64,000 bases of DNA from Aplectana chamaeleonis. Lineage: Eukaryota > Nematoda > Chromadorea > Rhabditida > Cosmocercidae. Location: assembly GCA_029168955.1 (NCBI GenBank), contig JAPDOI010000877.1:186001-250000 (forward strand). Direction: 5' to 3'. Of this stretch, positions 63,351 to 64,000 are shown in pieces. Below the pieces are notes generated by a model. It was not told the origin of the DNA and did not search any database. It was given only the letters and a program-made list of their open reading frames with translations. Positions within the stretch are counted from its first letter, which is position 1, and each line of letters starts with the position of its first letter. Made by a program: the position numbers and the translations under genes.

Positions 63351-63616
63351 ACGATATTCGGTACATATGGACATTCCTCTCATCACTTCGTTGTGTATAT
63401 TGATCTTTCGTCGTTATTGCTAATGAGCTTATAAACTTCTGATTTATGTTGCACAGTTATCTATGGCGCAACCTTCTCCCACGGCATTTGTTGACTTGCT
63501 GACTGAATGAGTGCCTAGTATAGTATGTAGGTATTCACACTATCTGTAATAACTGCGAGCGAATCCAAAATTTCCTATAAAAATACCTGTTATGCACTTG
63601 CGTGCTAAATTTGTGA
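63351..63616. other. 3' flank of actin gene 3
   Basis: Holds the presumed 3' UTR. No canonical AATAAA is seen close to the stop. Nothing else is recognised. Confidence 0.4.
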
Positions 63617-64000
63617 CTCGATGTTAGCGGAAAGTGTTCAATTGCTACGGACAGTCGCAGTTTGCTTCGAACGGACGTCCACAAACAGCTCTGCATTTTG
63701 AAGGGAGGAGCGGGTGGGCTGTATTTCCTTACTGTTGTTCTCGGAGCGAAATTCTGGTGCGCACGTGCGGACGACGATTGTTACTTCACGCAACTCGATG
63801 ACAATCGCTCTGGGACAAAAGTTAATCGTGCCGGGACCACGCGAATGTTCCAGATTCTAAGACCTCTAGTGGACCTAAGGCTCCAGTCTCACAGTCGCAT
63901 ACGCAAAACGGACATCCATCAACTCTGGAACTGGAAGGTTTCGAGCACAATGAGGAGGGACCTTCCGCTGGAGGAGCACCTCCTCCCATTGGGTTGCTTT
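63617..64000 (+). other. Open frame of 128 codons running off the window
   Basis: From the stop TGA at 63614-63616 to the window end the frame is free of stops. It contains KFWCARADDDCYFTQLDD, TTRMFQILRPLVDLRL and KTDIHQLWNWKVSSTMRRDL. I recognise no family. It could be an exon of a gene continuing to the right, or part of a retroelement. The first in-frame ATG is at about 63845. Confidence 0.35.

Overview
The window looks like nuclear DNA of a nematode, most likely a strongylid of the hookworm type. The evidence is three 376-codon actin genes of the Caenorhabditis act-1/2/3 type with 53-64 bp introns (one of 95 bp), TTTCAG-type acceptors 9 bases before each actin ATG as expected for spliced-leader trans-splicing, a 22-base sequence matching nematode SL1 at 21 positions, and LINEs of the RTE and CR1-like kinds that are familiar from hookworm assemblies. 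Species assignment is inference. No prokaryotic operon, CRISPR array or viral genome was seen.

Layout. 1-530 is unassigned. 531-4190 is a 42-bp minisatellite of about 87 units with a 28-unit higher-order period. 4.4-10.4 kb is transposon debris: a foldback, a 3.9-kb element with GTTAACG-rich ends, and three TTAA-flanked MITEs inside it. 10.3-15.2 kb and 16.6-25.8 kb are two copies of a segmental duplication, each ending in an actin gene. The first actin (13496-14911) is intact. The second (24118-25533) has a 1-bp deletion in exon 2. An RTE LINE with a 17-bp target duplication (18211-21346) and several MITEs lie only in the second copy, and a TA-flanked 1.2-kb element (11126-12348) only in the first. 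25.8-28.9 kb holds repeats and an RTE fragment. 29.3-36.7 kb is a minus-strand CR1-like LINE whose ORF1 is cut in two by a same-strand RTE LINE and long AT microsatellites. 37.0-45.7 kb is a mosaic of foldbacks and MITEs, including a second GTTAACG element (39485-43059) with a palindromic mariner remnant. 45.7-61.8 kb is mostly unassigned, with ATTCGAAT-rich arrays, a TA-flanked hairpin MITE, tRNA-like sequences, a third GTTAACG element and the SL1-like site. The third actin (61899-63350) is intact. A 128-codon open frame runs off the right edge.

The only host genes I can support are the actins. They make the same cytoskeletal and muscle protein. Patchwork identity between them, including identity within introns, points to gene conversion on top of tandem duplication. 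The rest of the window is a nested archive of transposition. TTAA-specific MITEs repeatedly land in GTTAACG-rich element ends, and the duplicated block supplies paralogous empty sites for several insertions.
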